DNA from: Acanthosepion lycidas | Lineage: Eukaryota > Mollusca > Cephalopoda > Sepiida > Sepiidae | Direction of reading: 5' to 3' | Assembly (NCBI GenBank): GCA_963932145.1 | Contig: OZ010572.1 | Span: forward strand, 305,335-369,334 | Length of the DNA: 64,000 bases | Shown: in pieces, positions 12,440 to 21,670 of the stretch | Position numbering within the stretch: position 1 is the stretch's first letter | Layout of the letters: every line of letters starts with the position of its first letter | The notes under the pieces: model-generated | What the model was told of the DNA's origin: nothing | The model's database searches: none | The model's input: the letters and a program-made list of their open reading frames with translations, nothing else | Position numbers and translations under genes: made by a program

Positions 12440-13838
12440 TTCACTGAATTTTAGTAAGGCAGCTTTTTAAAGGTTACAAATTTTTGTGCTTTTGGGCACT
12501 CCCTGTACCAGTAGGAATTTTCTTAGTTGGTCATACATAAGAGGTCCTGTGATCTGTATGAATATAAACTGGCACTTTGAATATTGAGAATAGTGAGCAA
12601 AGACAACATATGGCCGTTGCACTTACATCTGGACAGGGGAAAGGCAAAAGGGAATCACAAGTACTCGTCAAAGACAGTAGATATTTGTTTCAGGATTTAG
12701 ATGAAAAAGGGCCCTTAAATCCATTCCCAGCCTCTCAAATGGCTGTGTAGCTTTTACTAGGGTACCTGGTTCAGGTTTGTAGAACCTGGGTTTTATTCAA
12801 GCACAAATCTGACAACCATTTGTTATTCATTTCACGTCTTCAACTGAAAAAGTCAAATTCTGACTTCAAACCACATGCATCACCCTCATGATATCTGGAT
12901 GATAGAGGTCATTATAAACTTTTTGTAGATCTTTGGTGCTATTTATTGATCCACAAACTCTTGACAGTGCATCCATTGTTGCATTTTCATTTCCCGACTG
13001 ATAAAAAAATCAAACAAAATACAGGAAAGCTCTACACACTATCTTTTGATTTCTTTATTTTGCTTGACATCTTGGGATTAAATATAAAAGAGATTGACTT
13101 TTAGTCAGTATTAATTTAAAGCAGTGACCAATTAAAAAATGCCACCATTTTTTAGTGCCTTGACTATGGCATAAGCCTTCTTTTCGACAGCTGAATGTTT
13201 GTGCTCAGATTTTGACATCTCTTTTTAACCCATCAAAGGCTTTAAAGGCAGAAGAATGTAAAGGAAATTTGGTAATTTTTGTAAGTGGGTGTATTTTTAC
13301 AGAAAAGAAGCATATCCATTGAGAATAATGATTGAAGATACGCATGGTTTGTCACAAGGCAGCTATGGGGGTTAGTAATAGGTAGTTTTAGCAGTGGTTT
13401 TAGCCATTCAAGTTCTGGCTTCATGATTCCATTACCTACAATATATCCAAGTAGTTTGATGGCTTTCAACCCATAAGAACTCTTTTCATGGTTGAGTGTA
13501 AGATTATATTTCATGGCAGCTGCCAAAAAATGTTTTAGGTTACAATTGTGGTCTGCCCATTCATGGCCACACACTGTCACATTAACTATATAGGTAAAAA
13601 TGCCTTGTAGTTTTTCTTCAAGAATTATTTTATCGAGGATCCTTTCAAAACTGGAAACCCCATCAGTGACCCCAAACAGACACCATCAAAACTGAGAAAG
13701 CCATCTGCAGGCTTCAAAAGCCATATAAAGCTTATCTTTAGGGTCTATAGCTACTTGGTGGTAAGCACTCCTTAGGTCTAATGTGCTAAATATTCTATAT
13801 TTGGCGATCTTATTTATCATCTTGTCAATACGAGGTAT
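12440..13838 (-). pseudogene. Gypsy element A: RT C-terminal half, RNase H, integrase relic
   Basis: From right to left: reverse transcriptase text with YRIFSTLDLRSAYHQVAID near 13790, then VCGHEWADHNCNLKHFL and EKSSYGLKAIKLLGYIVG (13580-13380). A degraded RNase H region follows. Integrase remnants lie around 12780-12480 (LVKATQPFERLGMDL, later LRKFLLVQGVPKS). Many stops and frame changes are present. This continues the pol frame that stops at the left edge of the inserted Gypsy B. The part upstream of the insertion is at 14559-15570. No LTR of element A was recognised. Confidence 0.75.
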
Positions 13839-13843
13839 AGAGT

Positions 13844-14056
13844 TGTTACGTAGTAAAGAGAAGAAAGCAAGGATAGAATAACCTTTTCTTAAGGCTTTAC
13901 TGAACTTAATTCACAGCAGTCAGTAATCAACAAAGGAAAGAATTCAGAATGAAAAGGAAGAAGAACGCAGCTTTTAAAGAGGAAAGGGAACGTGTGAAAA
14001 GTCACGTGGGCAAGAAAGTTAGTTTCCTTTTTTTTTTTTTTTACGAAAATATAACA
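13844..14056 (-). repeat. 3' LTR of Gypsy B
   Basis: This 213-bp block reads TGTTATATTTTCG... on the minus strand and ends ...TACTACGTAACA, giving TGTT/AACA termini. Immediately upstream on that strand is a polypurine run (rc of TTCTCCCCCA at 14057-14066), the expected plus-strand primer. It includes a long A tract and a TCACGTGG-type motif. Confidence 0.75.
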
Positions 14057-14090
14057 TTCTCCCCCACTTGATAAAGAGATTGAAAAAGTT

Positions 14091-14553
14091 TTATAAATCC
14101 AGTCGTTGGATTGGTCTACGAATCCTGCTAGACCGGCGTGGAGGTAGTTCACCACTGGAAGAGCCAGACCTCTGAGAAGGCTGACTTTCAGGATTCTGGC
14201 TATTATTCACAGATTCATTTTCTGTATAAGGTGAAGAAATATTAACGGGACCTGTATCAGGCAAAAGGGTTGAGTCTGCATGGTCCACGTCGGGTTGAGT
14301 ATTTTCAGGTCCATTTTGAGGTCCATCCGGGCGTGGAAAACGTGCCAACTGTCTCAGCGCCACCGAATCTTCCTGGCCATCATTGTGACATATTTTGGCA
14401 TGCGTAGGGTTGGCCTCAAGGAGTTCCACCACCTCAACGATAGGGTCATATTTACCTCTGCCACCGAATCGTTTTAATAATACCTCTCCAGGCTCACAGA
14501 GCCAAACAGGCAACGCAGTACCGGAGGAGGACCGCCTTTCAAAATATATAACA
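14091..14553 (-). pseudogene. Gypsy B integrase C-terminus and Pol tail (fragment)
   Basis: An open frame runs to a TAA at 14091. The element-encoded part includes RGKYDPIVEVVELLEANPTH and SVALRQLARFPRPDG, followed by a Ser/Pro/Asn-rich linker and ends with PPRRSSRIRRPIQRLDL. The 'kYdp.veVvELleanp.yA.v...DGr...V.LRqLAp' pattern ends many Gypsy Pol proteins, and the basic RRSSR..R tail is usual. The first codons of the apparent open frame belong to flanking DNA and the LTR stub, so the apparent start codon is not biological. No catalytic domain is present. Confidence 0.75.
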
Positions 14554-14558
14554 AGAGT

Positions 14559-15570
14559 ATACATCCAGGAGGCTGTAGCTATTTATACTTTGGAGGTAGT
14601 CTATGACCATCCTTTTTTTATCATTATCAGAGGACGTTATTAATATTTGTGCCCTGCATGGTGATCTGCTTTTTTCAATTATTCCTTCTCATAACATTCT
14701 TGTTATTTCTGGTTCAATAAATGTTTTGTCTTCAAGAGAATATTTTCAATATTTTGTGGCCACTGGTTTACAAGTTTTGGTTAAGTTTTCCAAAAGTGAT
14801 TGGGTATTGTACATTTATAGTGGCCAAGCCATAGATGTTCAATACTGGTTTAGGGTCCCCAAAAAGGAGATTAATACTAGAATGTAGTTTGAGGAAATTT
14901 TAGCCCAGAATGATATTGCAGCACAGATTTGGTATCATGAAAAATTTGGTGTTAGTGTAGTTAATTTGATTCAACTCTAGGCTGACCAAAATATATCCTC
15001 TAACCTCTGAAGATAGTGAAGCGTTCACCATAGCCACCTGACTATTACAATGTATTTATTCTCTGTCTGGGTCATTTGAACTGGTGGATTTGTAGGAGTG
15101 CATCCTCTGCAACACTCGTTTCTAGGCATGAACAAAATTGCTTTTCTCCCATCTTCAAGCTAAGTGCCTGCTTGCAAGCAGTAGCTAAATCTAGTTGTTT
15201 ATTTTCCAGCAATCTTTGACATATATAGTTCGATTCTAATCCATTTATAAATGAGTCTCTGATAAATTCATACTTTGCTTGATTTGCTGTCATCGCTTGA
15301 AATTGACAGTCTTAACTTAAGATTTTTAAGATTTTTTACTGTCCTAAAACCTTTCAGGAGATTGGCGGGTAGTTGCTAATAATTGCTGGACAAAGATTGT
15401 GTTTCATCTCTTCACAAAAATTCCACCCAAAACATCCATAGCACTCTGGTAAGTTTTACAGTGAGAAATATTGATATATACATATATGGAAACCTGGTAC
15501 ATTAAATGGATGAACTGTCTTTCAGTGCAAACAAGAATCCTTTGAATAATTGTTTCCAGTATTACCAGGT
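14559..15570 (-). pseudogene. Gypsy element A: gag, protease region and RT N-terminus (relic)
   Basis: Read leftwards, gag is recognisable from about 15560 (YQSAMDVLGGIF, LLATTRQSPERF) and best in the open frame 15293-15072 (YEFIRDSFINGLESNYICQR, LLENKQLDLATACKQALSL). Around 14720-14565, in another frame, is the RT N-terminus: EPEITRML, EGIIEKSRSPCRAQILITSS and KKRMVIDYLQSINSYSLLD, which then runs into Gypsy B. The protease itself is too decayed for me to place. Stops and frame changes show the element is inactive. The frame resumes on the far side of Gypsy B at 13838. Confidence 0.7.
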
Positions 15571-15639
15571 GTTAGTAGAAGATGGGTCTGCACAGTCCAA
15601 GTTGAGACCTTCTGGTTTAAAGTATTTATCCATAATTAT

Positions 15640-15884
15640 ATTCAATAAATTGTAATGAAAACTTGGAGTCTAGTCTGGCTTAATGTTCCTTTATTGAACA
15701 TAACTGAAGAGTCTTGTCAGAACATGACCATTTAAGTGTGTTCCGAAACATATGTTTTGTTATCAGCTATGACGTCTGCAAATGAAGCTTCCCTAATTTC
15801 TGTCCTTATCTCTTCATGGTATATTTGTAGGAGGCAGTCAAATCACTCATTTTGAATGGTCTTAGAAATGCCTTTGAAAACTGT
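15640..15884 (-). pseudogene. hAT (ZMYM1-like) transposase, middle fragment
   Basis: The minus strand just left of the LTR array reads VFKGISKTIQNE, then YHEEIRTEIREASFADVIAD and VSEHT. This is the segment that follows the N-terminal part of ZMYM1-like hAT transposases ('KgtSKTIQNelld...yhEEI..EI....fvsviaDettDvse'). It is the direct continuation, in frame, of the fragment on the other side of the array at 27803, so the array interrupts one transposase gene. The fragment decays or ends near 15640, before element A gag. Confidence 0.75.
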
Positions 15885-16165
15885 GTGACACTATTTAGCG
15901 GTCACATGAAAATTAAAAGCGAGAAATAATTAAGGTGAGAAGAAGCTATCACAAAAGGACATACTGAGCAATGTTATTTTTTTTAACAAAGAAAAGTGGT
16001 AAAGGTTTTTTCATTTGCGAAAAAAAGTTTTTTTTTTTTTCGCAGAAGATAGGAAATTCGTAAGACCATGGATCTGTCAGAATTAATTTATGTTAAGACG
16101 CAGCGAAAAGAAGATAGCAATCTGCCCATGGCAATAATAAAAATTTCAAAATTGTCAAGTGGCCT
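15885..16165 (+). repeat. Outer 5' LTR fragment of the array (LTR1)
   Basis: It matches the first about 280 bases of the full LTR at 16506, including the GTGACACTATTTAG start, the GAGCAATGTTATTTTTTTT run and the ATGGCAATAA block. At about 16166 it switches to sequence equal to the 3' end of the internal region (from about 25616). The junction falls in CCTCCT-rich text, which could be microhomology used by the deletion. It is more diverged than the two complete LTRs are from each other. Confidence 0.8.
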
Positions 16166-16169
16166 CCTG

Positions 16170-16505
16170 ACCTCCTACAGCAGAGAGAAAAACATTGACC
16201 AAGAAAAACAAGCCATAATAACCACACACATGCACCCACAGGCACACGCACACTTTAAATTACATGAGAAACAGAAGAAGATGAAAAGAACATTACATTT
16301 GCATGTAGAACAGAAGAAGATGAAAAGAACATTACATTTGCATGTAGAACAGAAGAAGGTGAAAAGAACATCACCTTACATGTAAAACCATAAAAAAGAA
16401 TAGAAGAATAGAATTGCATGGGACAGATGCATGATGCATGCTAAATAGTGTATTTGGGTTTAGGTGTCATTTACGAGTAAATGACAAATAGGTTAGGGGA
16501 GGATC
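16170..16505 (+). repeat. Internal-region 3' end of the deleted first unit
   Basis: This corresponds closely to 25616-26026 downstream: the env 3' end, the 39-bp repeats, a spacer with TTTACGAGTAAATGACAAAT, and the polypurine tract. It carries about three 39-bp repeats where the second unit carries about five. It therefore represents a second, independently varying copy of the element's 3' end, placed directly before LTR2. Confidence 0.8.
16262..16384 (+). repeat. 39-bp minisatellite, about 3 copies (first unit)
   Basis: The unit starts GAACAGAAGAAGATGAAAAG and continues into AACATTACATTTGCATGTA. Copies are nearly identical except the last, which has ACATCACCTTACATGTA. The same array is at 25714-25906 with more copies. 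It lies between env and the polypurine tract, so it is probably noncoding, although one frame reads through as a repeated basic peptide. Confidence 0.85.
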
Positions 16506-18316
16506 GTGACACTATTTAGCAGTAACGTGAAAATGAAAAGCGAGAAATAATTAAGGCAAGAAGAAGCTATCACAAAAGGACATACTGAGCAATGTTATTT
16601 TTTTTAACAAAGAAAAGTTGTAAAGGTTTTATTTTCATTTGCGAAAAAAAAGTATTTTTTTTTTTCGCGGAAGATAGGAAATTCATAAGACCACGGATCT
16701 GTCGGAATTAATTTATGTTATGAAGTGGTGAAAGATAGCAATCTGCCCATGGCAATAATGAAAATTTTAAATTGGTCAAGTGGCCTACGAAACAGAAGCT
16801 GGGAGATAATTGTAATCAGGTCACATACTGACCAAGAAAAACATCAGCTGGGCCACCCAAGGAAAAGGGAAGAATGAACCATTAACTATCTTTCGGAGAT
16901 ATCATTTGGTTTTGGGAAAAAACAGCTGTTTTATGTTCAGACTTAGCCATGATAAGAGTTTGTTGCCTGGACAGATTGTGGTGACGGAAGTACGTAGGCA
17001 TTGAGGAGACAAAGAGATTCACTTGATCAACCCCGATGATTATTTGATGAAAATCTCGTTGACAAATTTCAGATGACATTCGGTTAAGATAGAGATTAAG
17101 GACCACACTACGAGTCATGGGAGGTCTGCTCGGGGAAGACAAAGAAAAAAAAAAATGAAGATAATTTTTTTCTTTGAGCGATACTTTTAAACTGAGGCCA
17201 GTCTAGCCACACACACGCTGCTGAGCGTCCATTGGCCGAGTGGGGGCGTGAGTGGTAGGCAAAGGTATACATATGAGAAGGAGGGGAGGCCTGTTGATGC
17301 CTCTGAGGGGAATGGTGTGAGATACCACTATGAGAAAGATGGGAAACCTGTTGACGCCCTCTGAGGGGATTGGTGTGAGATACCAATATGAGAAAGGAAG
17401 AATTTGGGAGGACGAATCCCTTAAGAACCCCACTGGAGCAGAAAGTAATGGACTTCCAAAAATGGAAAGTAATAAATTTTCCTGTCCGAAAACAAAGAAA
17501 ATCTTTATCGTGGATTTAGAATTATCGAGGAACTCAAACCTCGACAAGCCCACACCCGGTTTTGGTCGGCATCCATATAAACAGTCGCAATCAGTTAGTT
17601 GCAGTTGGAGTTGGAGAGAGAGATGCAGACAGAGTTGAGCTGTGAGCTCTGAGACCAGCCTCACAGGAAGCTGACTGAAGATCCACACATACCGACTTCG
17701 ATTTCTAACCAAGAACAATTTATTTTTGAAGAATGACTTAGACTCACACCACCAAAACAAGTTTTGCAAATATCACCTGAAGACACCAAAAACCAGTTAT
17801 CGAAAAACAACTTAAGATATTAAGACTCGCCTAACAAACACAAAATGTCATGAATCCATAGAAGCGGTTTGAGAGAAAGACGCAGTCCTGTATTCAGCAA
17901 GCAGATATAAAAAATATTTGTTATTCTTTTTTTTTTAACACATTTGAACTTTTCGAGTTGTTACTTTATTTTCTTTTACATATACTTGTGCGGTGTTACC
18001 TTTGCTCGGACTCGGCTTGTATTACAACCCGGCAACTGATTGACTTCATCCACCTAAGATCAAATCACAACGTGGGTAGGTTAGACTAGAAGTCAAAGCA
18101 GTTACTTCGGTAACCAGACGTTGGAGGCGAGCTGGGAATGACAAAGCTGATAACGAATCTAACCAGATTCCCATCCGAATCAGCAAGGGTTAGAACGTCA
18201 CATTTGGTGCCGTGACAGCAGGATCACGTCACATTTGGTGTCGCAACCAATACCAAGTCACATTGGTCATCACGGGATAGCACGGCGGCAGAGAGAGGCC
18301 GTGGGGTGACGTCACA
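16506..18316 (+). repeat. Full LTR (LTR2), 5' LTR of the complete unit
   Basis: This is an 1811-bp direct repeat of 26027-27798. It starts GTGACACTATTTAGCAG and ends GGGGTGACGTCACA. The base before it is C in this copy (ATCGTGAC) and T in LTR3. Its last about 115 bases hold extra copies of an LTR-end/PBS-like string (GTCACATTTGGTGCC at 18197 and again at 18228), absent in part from LTR3. It carries a TATA motif near 17576. By eye it differs from LTR3 by scattered single bases and small indels, so the two are close relatives. Confidence 0.9.
17571..17600 (+). promoter_or_regulatory. Candidate LTR core promoter
   Basis: CATATAAACAG sits just before GCAATCAGTTAG, giving a TATA-like box followed by an initiator-like TCAGTT. 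The same arrangement is kept in LTR3 (about 27098-27120) and, inverted, around 22240 in the inverted LTR. Conservation of TATA and the downstream motif in three copies supports it. Transcription start is inferred only. Confidence 0.4.
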
Positions 18317-18336
18317 GTTGGTGCCTTGACCAGGAT
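18317..18336 (+). promoter_or_regulatory. Candidate primer-binding site
   Basis: Directly after LTR2 is GTTGGTGCCTTGACCAGGAT. A PBS usually begins TGG and pairs with a tRNA 3' end (CCA). TGGTGCCTTGACC fits that form. Similar TGGTGCCGTGAC and TGGTGTCGCAACC strings are found inside the end of the LTR, so the site appears to have been duplicated. I did not assign a tRNA. Confidence 0.5.
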
Positions 18337-18610
18337 AACACCCTGGATCAGCTGCTGCCACAGGAGTTGCAGAAAATTTCGACCAGGTCAATGCACGGTG
18401 TCTCAAGTATTCAAACTGAAACAGACTAGAGTGGGAACCAAAGGACTTTGGTTAACTATAACCATACGGTTCCAGACACTCTAGTACGACAACTCGGAAC
18501 CTAAGAAGAACGAGCTGGAAATCGTCTGTCAGGTAGGACACTTTATTTTCGGTTAATCTCCCAATTTCGATTGTTGCTGCTCTGATTGTTTTTCTTTTTC
18601 TGTTTTAAAG
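18337..18610 (+). other. Leader between PBS and gag
   Basis: This is 274 bases of mixed composition with no long open frame and a pyrimidine-rich stretch just before the gag ATG (TTTTTCTTTTTCTGTTTTAAAG). The pyrimidine tract followed by AAAG could be a splice acceptor, since env-bearing Gypsy elements splice. That is speculation. Confidence 0.4.
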
Positions 18611-19900
18611 ATGTCTGACTACGATCCAGATAGGGTAGACATAGAGGAAGAGGGGGTTGAACAGGGATTGTCAGTAGACCTAAGAAAATTGTTGGGTGGA
18701 CCTATGGTCCCGGCCTTTGATGGTAGTTCAAGGGATTTTAGGAATTGGCTGGCAATCTTGGATAAGAGCTGTGTAATATATGGTCTCTCAGACCAAGAAA
18801 CCCTATATTTGGCGTATGATGCCACCAGGGGGAAAGCGTCAGAGTTCATAAAAGGACTCTTAGCCAGTGAGCCCCACTTGACATGGGAAAGACTGGAAGA
18901 GATATTAACTTGGGAGTTTGCTGACAAGGGGACGGTGATAGAGGCCATGAGAGCCCTCCTGAATATGACGCAGCTGAGGGAGAATTGGGGGCCTGAGCGG
19001 AGAAGCTGTTGTCATTAGCTTTCCCAGTGGTAGTGAGAAATAATGCAGTCATGCAGGCCCAGTTGGCTGATCTGTATGTGGAAGCGCTCAGTGACAAGCG
19101 TTTTTGTCACAATGTTTTGAAGGAAGGACCGCTAAGATTATAAGTGGTGCTGGCCAAAGAGAGCCAGGGAGTTTGGGAGAAGATGAAAAGAGGTGGGAAG
19201 ATACAAGAGCTAAGTCGAGAGGTCAGAAGAAAGGGGGAAGGAGGGAGAGCCCCCGCGTGGAATCGGAAGGTCAAGTTAGAGGTGGAAGATCCTGAGATGT
19301 GGGAGGATCCCAATAGAAAGGCTTGGTCGACAAGGCATGGGTTCTATAAGCCCACGCCGGGTCAATACGGGCTGGTCTGCTGGACATGTGGATATGAGGA
19401 CCACAGAGCAGGGGACTGTCCGACGAGGTGGAGTTTGCCCCCAGACTTTGAGCAGGATAGATGTACTAGGTGTGGAAAGAAGGGACACCTAGCCAAGTGG
19501 TGTGGATTAAGAAAAGGTGCCCCACTGATATTGTTAAAGAAGGCCGAGCCCAAAAGACAGAACCAGGGAAAAGCCAGAGGGCCGCCCCGAAAGTAAGAGA
19601 GAGGGTGGCCCAGTTAAAAAGAAGGAAATTAAAACATTGGACATGTGGTCAGGAGCACCACTTAGGTAGAGGGCAGGTCCCCCCAGGAATAAGAGGGAGA
19701 GTGGCCAAGTTAAAGAGAAGAAGCGTAAAATGTTGAGTATGTGGTCAGGTGGGCCACTTTGCGGTTAACTGACCAACAAGAAGGTGCTGGTTTTGTAGGA
19801 AACCAGGGCACCTGAAGAGGAATTGTGCTCTTAGAAACAGCCGCAAGAGACTGGGAGGGGTCCAGCCGGGACCGCCGAGGTGGAGAAAACGAAGAACTCC
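18611..19900 (+). pseudogene. Errantivirus-like gag with multiple zinc knuckles, frameshifted
   Basis: An ATG at 18611 opens an acidic N-terminus (DYDPDRVDIEEEGVEQG) and a capsid-like part with FDGSSRDFRNWLAIL and EFIKGLLASEPHLTWERLEE. The frame is lost around 18990. A later frame (19144-19596) carries CCHC knuckles CWTCGYEDHRAGDC near 19378 and CTRCGKKGHLAKWC at 19462-19503. Further knuckle-like text lies near 19636, 19732 (followed by a stop in the motif) and 19788-19834 (CWFCRKPGHLKRNC). Between them are basic linkers. Gag would package the RNA through these nucleocapsid motifs. At least three frame breaks make this copy non-functional. Up to five knuckles is more than the usual one or two. 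Confidence 0.75.
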
Positions 19901-19925
19901 CCCATGTGAGAAGAATGAAAGGAAT

Positions 19926-21011
19926 TTGTTGCTACCTGCACCTATGGCTGGGATGACCGAAAGGTGCGAACCCAGGAAAAGGAAAGCCAAAGTATTCTCT
20001 TTGCTGACACAAGAGAAGAAGCTATCTTGTAGGGTAGAGATGGGAGGTAGGGCAATGAAAGCTGTAATAGACACAGGAGCGTCTGTTTCATTCCTGAGAG
20101 AAAAAGAATACAGACGAGTGAAACAGAAGAATGGGTTGCAGGAAGTGGACATAAAAGGGATGGTGAGGCTCCCTGTGAGGATTGGAAAGTTGAAAAGTAC
20201 CCAGAACTTCTACGTAACCCCCAACCTGTGTATGGAAGCAACCTTGGGAGAAGATTGGCTTCAGAGCCAGAGGGCTCAGATAGAGTTCAACCCCACTGTG
20301 CTAGTAGTAAATGGCGAGAGAATGCCATTTGGATGCCCACTGGAAGAGTTTATACTAATAGTGGTGGAAGAAGATATAAAGCTACCCCCCAAAACGGTGG
20401 TATTGGGCAAGGGTAGGCTGATGACAGGGAAGAAAATAGAAAAAGGAACCCTGCAATTAGTCCCTGTAGAAGGGAAGGGTCTAGAAGAGAATGAGGTAAC
20501 TCTGTGTGAGGCAGTAGTGGAGGCAGCTGAATTAGTGCCCATTATGATGGTGAACCAGGCACACAAGGCAATAAAGGTTAAGAGAGGGGAAGATCATCAT
20601 CAGCTGTTGCTGGAACAACAACATAAAATATTTGTACAGGCTAGAAGAAGAATAAAGAGGGCACAGAAGAGAAGAAATGAGAGAGTGAATGCTGAAAGAA
20701 AGATAGTAGAATTGATGGTTGGAGACCCTGTCTACTATAAAATCCACCAGAGAGAAGGGAAGCTGGGCCAGAGATGGGAACCGTACTACTGGATAGTAGA
20801 GCAGACGGGTCCAGTATCATATGTAATATGGGATCAAGTGGCAGGACGAGCAAGTAGGGTCCCTGCCAATGATCTGAAGAAGGCTGAAATAGCTAACCTG
20901 GAAATGAGCGAGCCGAGGCCTAAGAAGACAAGGACAAGGAGGGTAACTCTGGTTGAGCCGGAAGAAATAGAGACAGAGGAGGATTCCGAAGAAAATGAAG
21001 AGATAGATTGA
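19926..21011 (+). CDS. Protease fused in frame to integrase C-terminus; RT, RNase H and integrase core absent
   Basis: This 361-codon open frame is intact. Residues 49-52 are the aspartic protease triad DTGA within AVIDTGASVSFL. LGEDWL at 107-112 is the usual protease C-terminal motif. Text up to about residue 220 (MMVNQAHKAIKV) resembles the linker to reverse transcriptase. Then, without any RT (no YxDD), RNase H or integrase DDE motif, the frame enters EQQHKIFVQARRRIKRAQK and GDPVYYKI (266-273), with WEPYYWIVEQTGPVSYVIWD at 284-303. That is the integrase C-terminal domain with its GPY-like motif. The tail is acidic (ETEEDSEENEEID). The ATG at 19926 is simply the first in frame. In a full element this would be a frame within Pol. 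Joint at about 20585. Such an element would need RT and integrase supplied in trans. Confidence 0.75.
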   Translation: MLLPAPMAGMTERCEPRKRKAKVFSLLTQEKKLSCRVEMGGRAMKAVIDTGASVSFLREKEYRRVKQKNGLQEVDIKGMVRLPVRIGKLKSTQNFYVTPNLCMEATLGEDWLQSQRAQIEFNPTVLVVNGERMPFGCPLEEFILIVVEEDIKLPPKTVVLGKGRLMTGKKIEKGTLQLVPVEGKGLEENEVTLCEAVVEAAELVPIMMVNQAHKAIKVKRGEDHHQLLLEQQHKIFVQARRRIKRAQKRRNERVNAERKIVELMVGDPVYYKIHQREGKLGQRWEPYYWIVEQTGPVSYVIWDQVAGRASRVPANDLKKAEIANLEMSEPRPKKTRTRRVTLVEPEEIETEEDSEENEEID

Positions 21012-21167
21012 CTTAGCCAGATAGACGAAGCGATCCAAGTGACGGAGTTGGAACCCTCGGCGGGGATCAGCGGCATTCAGTCGTCGCCTGAATCGGTGCA
21101 GAGAAGACCCTGTGATGTCACCATTGCACCCCCATGTCCAAAGAAAAGGAAGAGAAAGGTGAGATGA
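21012..21167 (+). pseudogene. Pol C-terminal tail continuing beyond a TGA, with a nuclear-localisation-like motif
   Basis: The frame of the preceding gene continues without another stop for about 50 codons past its TGA at 21009-21011. It reads LSQIDEAIQVTELEP and then a basic CPKKRKRKVR before a TGA at 21165-21167. PKKRKRKV is very like a classical monopartite nuclear localisation signal. The tail may have been part of Pol before the TGA arose. Functional meaning is inferred. Confidence 0.35.
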
Positions 21168-21478
21168 TCCAATCAAGCAGTCAAGGGCTCTAAAAAGAGG
21201 CACCCTAAACAAGACAAAGAGTTCAACAAGTAGAAAGACTAAGAAACAGGAGAGATTTAGACAAAAAGTAATGAAGACATCCAGGGCGCGGACTTGAAAC
21301 AGAAGGAAGAATCAGGAGAGGAAGAAGAGGACAAAAAACCTCCTGAACGGGAATTAAACACCGAGGGAAGGTTAGAGGTCGAGCAGGAACTACCTCTGAA
21401 GATGAGATTGAGGAGGGTGGAAAACCCCAAATCTCAGAAGAAAGAAGGCTGTGCAGAATAGAAGCACTTTGTGTCGAC
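21168..21478 (+). other. Internal region between pol tail and inverted LTR
   Basis: This stretch is rich in AAG and GAG codons in several frames (basic and acidic text) but has no frame long enough to annotate. It may be decayed pol tail or the env leader. Confidence 0.4.
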
Positions 21479-21482
21479 AGAT

Positions 21483-21670
21483 TGTGACATCCAGCCTTTA
21501 CGTCAAATTGTGACGTCAGCCGATCCCGGGTCTTGTCCTGGTCATGGCACCAGTTGTGGCATCCAACTGTTACGTCCAATTGTGATGTCAGCCGATCCCG
21601 GGTCTTATCCTGGTCACGGCACCAATTGTGGCATCCAAAACCAATCCAGAGTCTTATCCCGGTCGCGGAG
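21483..21670 (-). repeat. About 72-bp repeats with LTR-end/PBS-like cores
   Basis: Two copies with a period of 72 bases and a third partial copy contain GTCAGCCGATCCCGGGTCTT and CCTGGTCATGGCACCA or variants. Read on the minus strand each unit is TGGTGCCATGACCAGGA preceded by an ACAA-type LTR end. This is the same kind of duplication seen at the end of LTR2, expanded. It lies at the 3' end of the inverted LTR. Confidence 0.75.

Larger units (their letters stand above)
13839..14558 (-). mobile_element. Gypsy B: 710-bp internally deleted insertion with 5-bp target duplication
   Basis: The insertion occupies 13844-14553. It is flanked by AGAGT at 13839-13843 and AGAGT at 14554-14558 (plus-strand reading), a perfect 5-bp direct repeat. 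On the minus strand it begins TGTTATATATTTTG, a stub of a 5' LTR. It then jumps into the end of an integrase/tail frame and finishes with a full 3' LTR ending ACGTAACA. The host sequence is the RT gene of element A. Removing the insert and one duplication copy brings that RT frame back into register, which strongly supports the boundaries. The middle of the element was lost either before or after integration. Confidence 0.8.

Noticed and set aside
14280..14643. Plus-strand ORFs over Gypsy B and its edge
   Set aside because: They are antisense to the clear integrase-tail frame and have no protein similarity.
17203..17769. 188-codon minus ORF within LTR2 (and the matching 116-codon one in LTR3)
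   Set aside because: It lies inside a long terminal repeat, is antisense to the element, is shorter in the LTR3 copy, and shows no known motif.
18203..18222. LTR2 ending at the first GTCACA (about 18202) with the PBS at TGGTGCCGTGAC
   Set aside because: The target duplication beside LTR3 places the LTR end at the outer TCATCACA, which aligns to 18316, so the inner site lies within the LTR.
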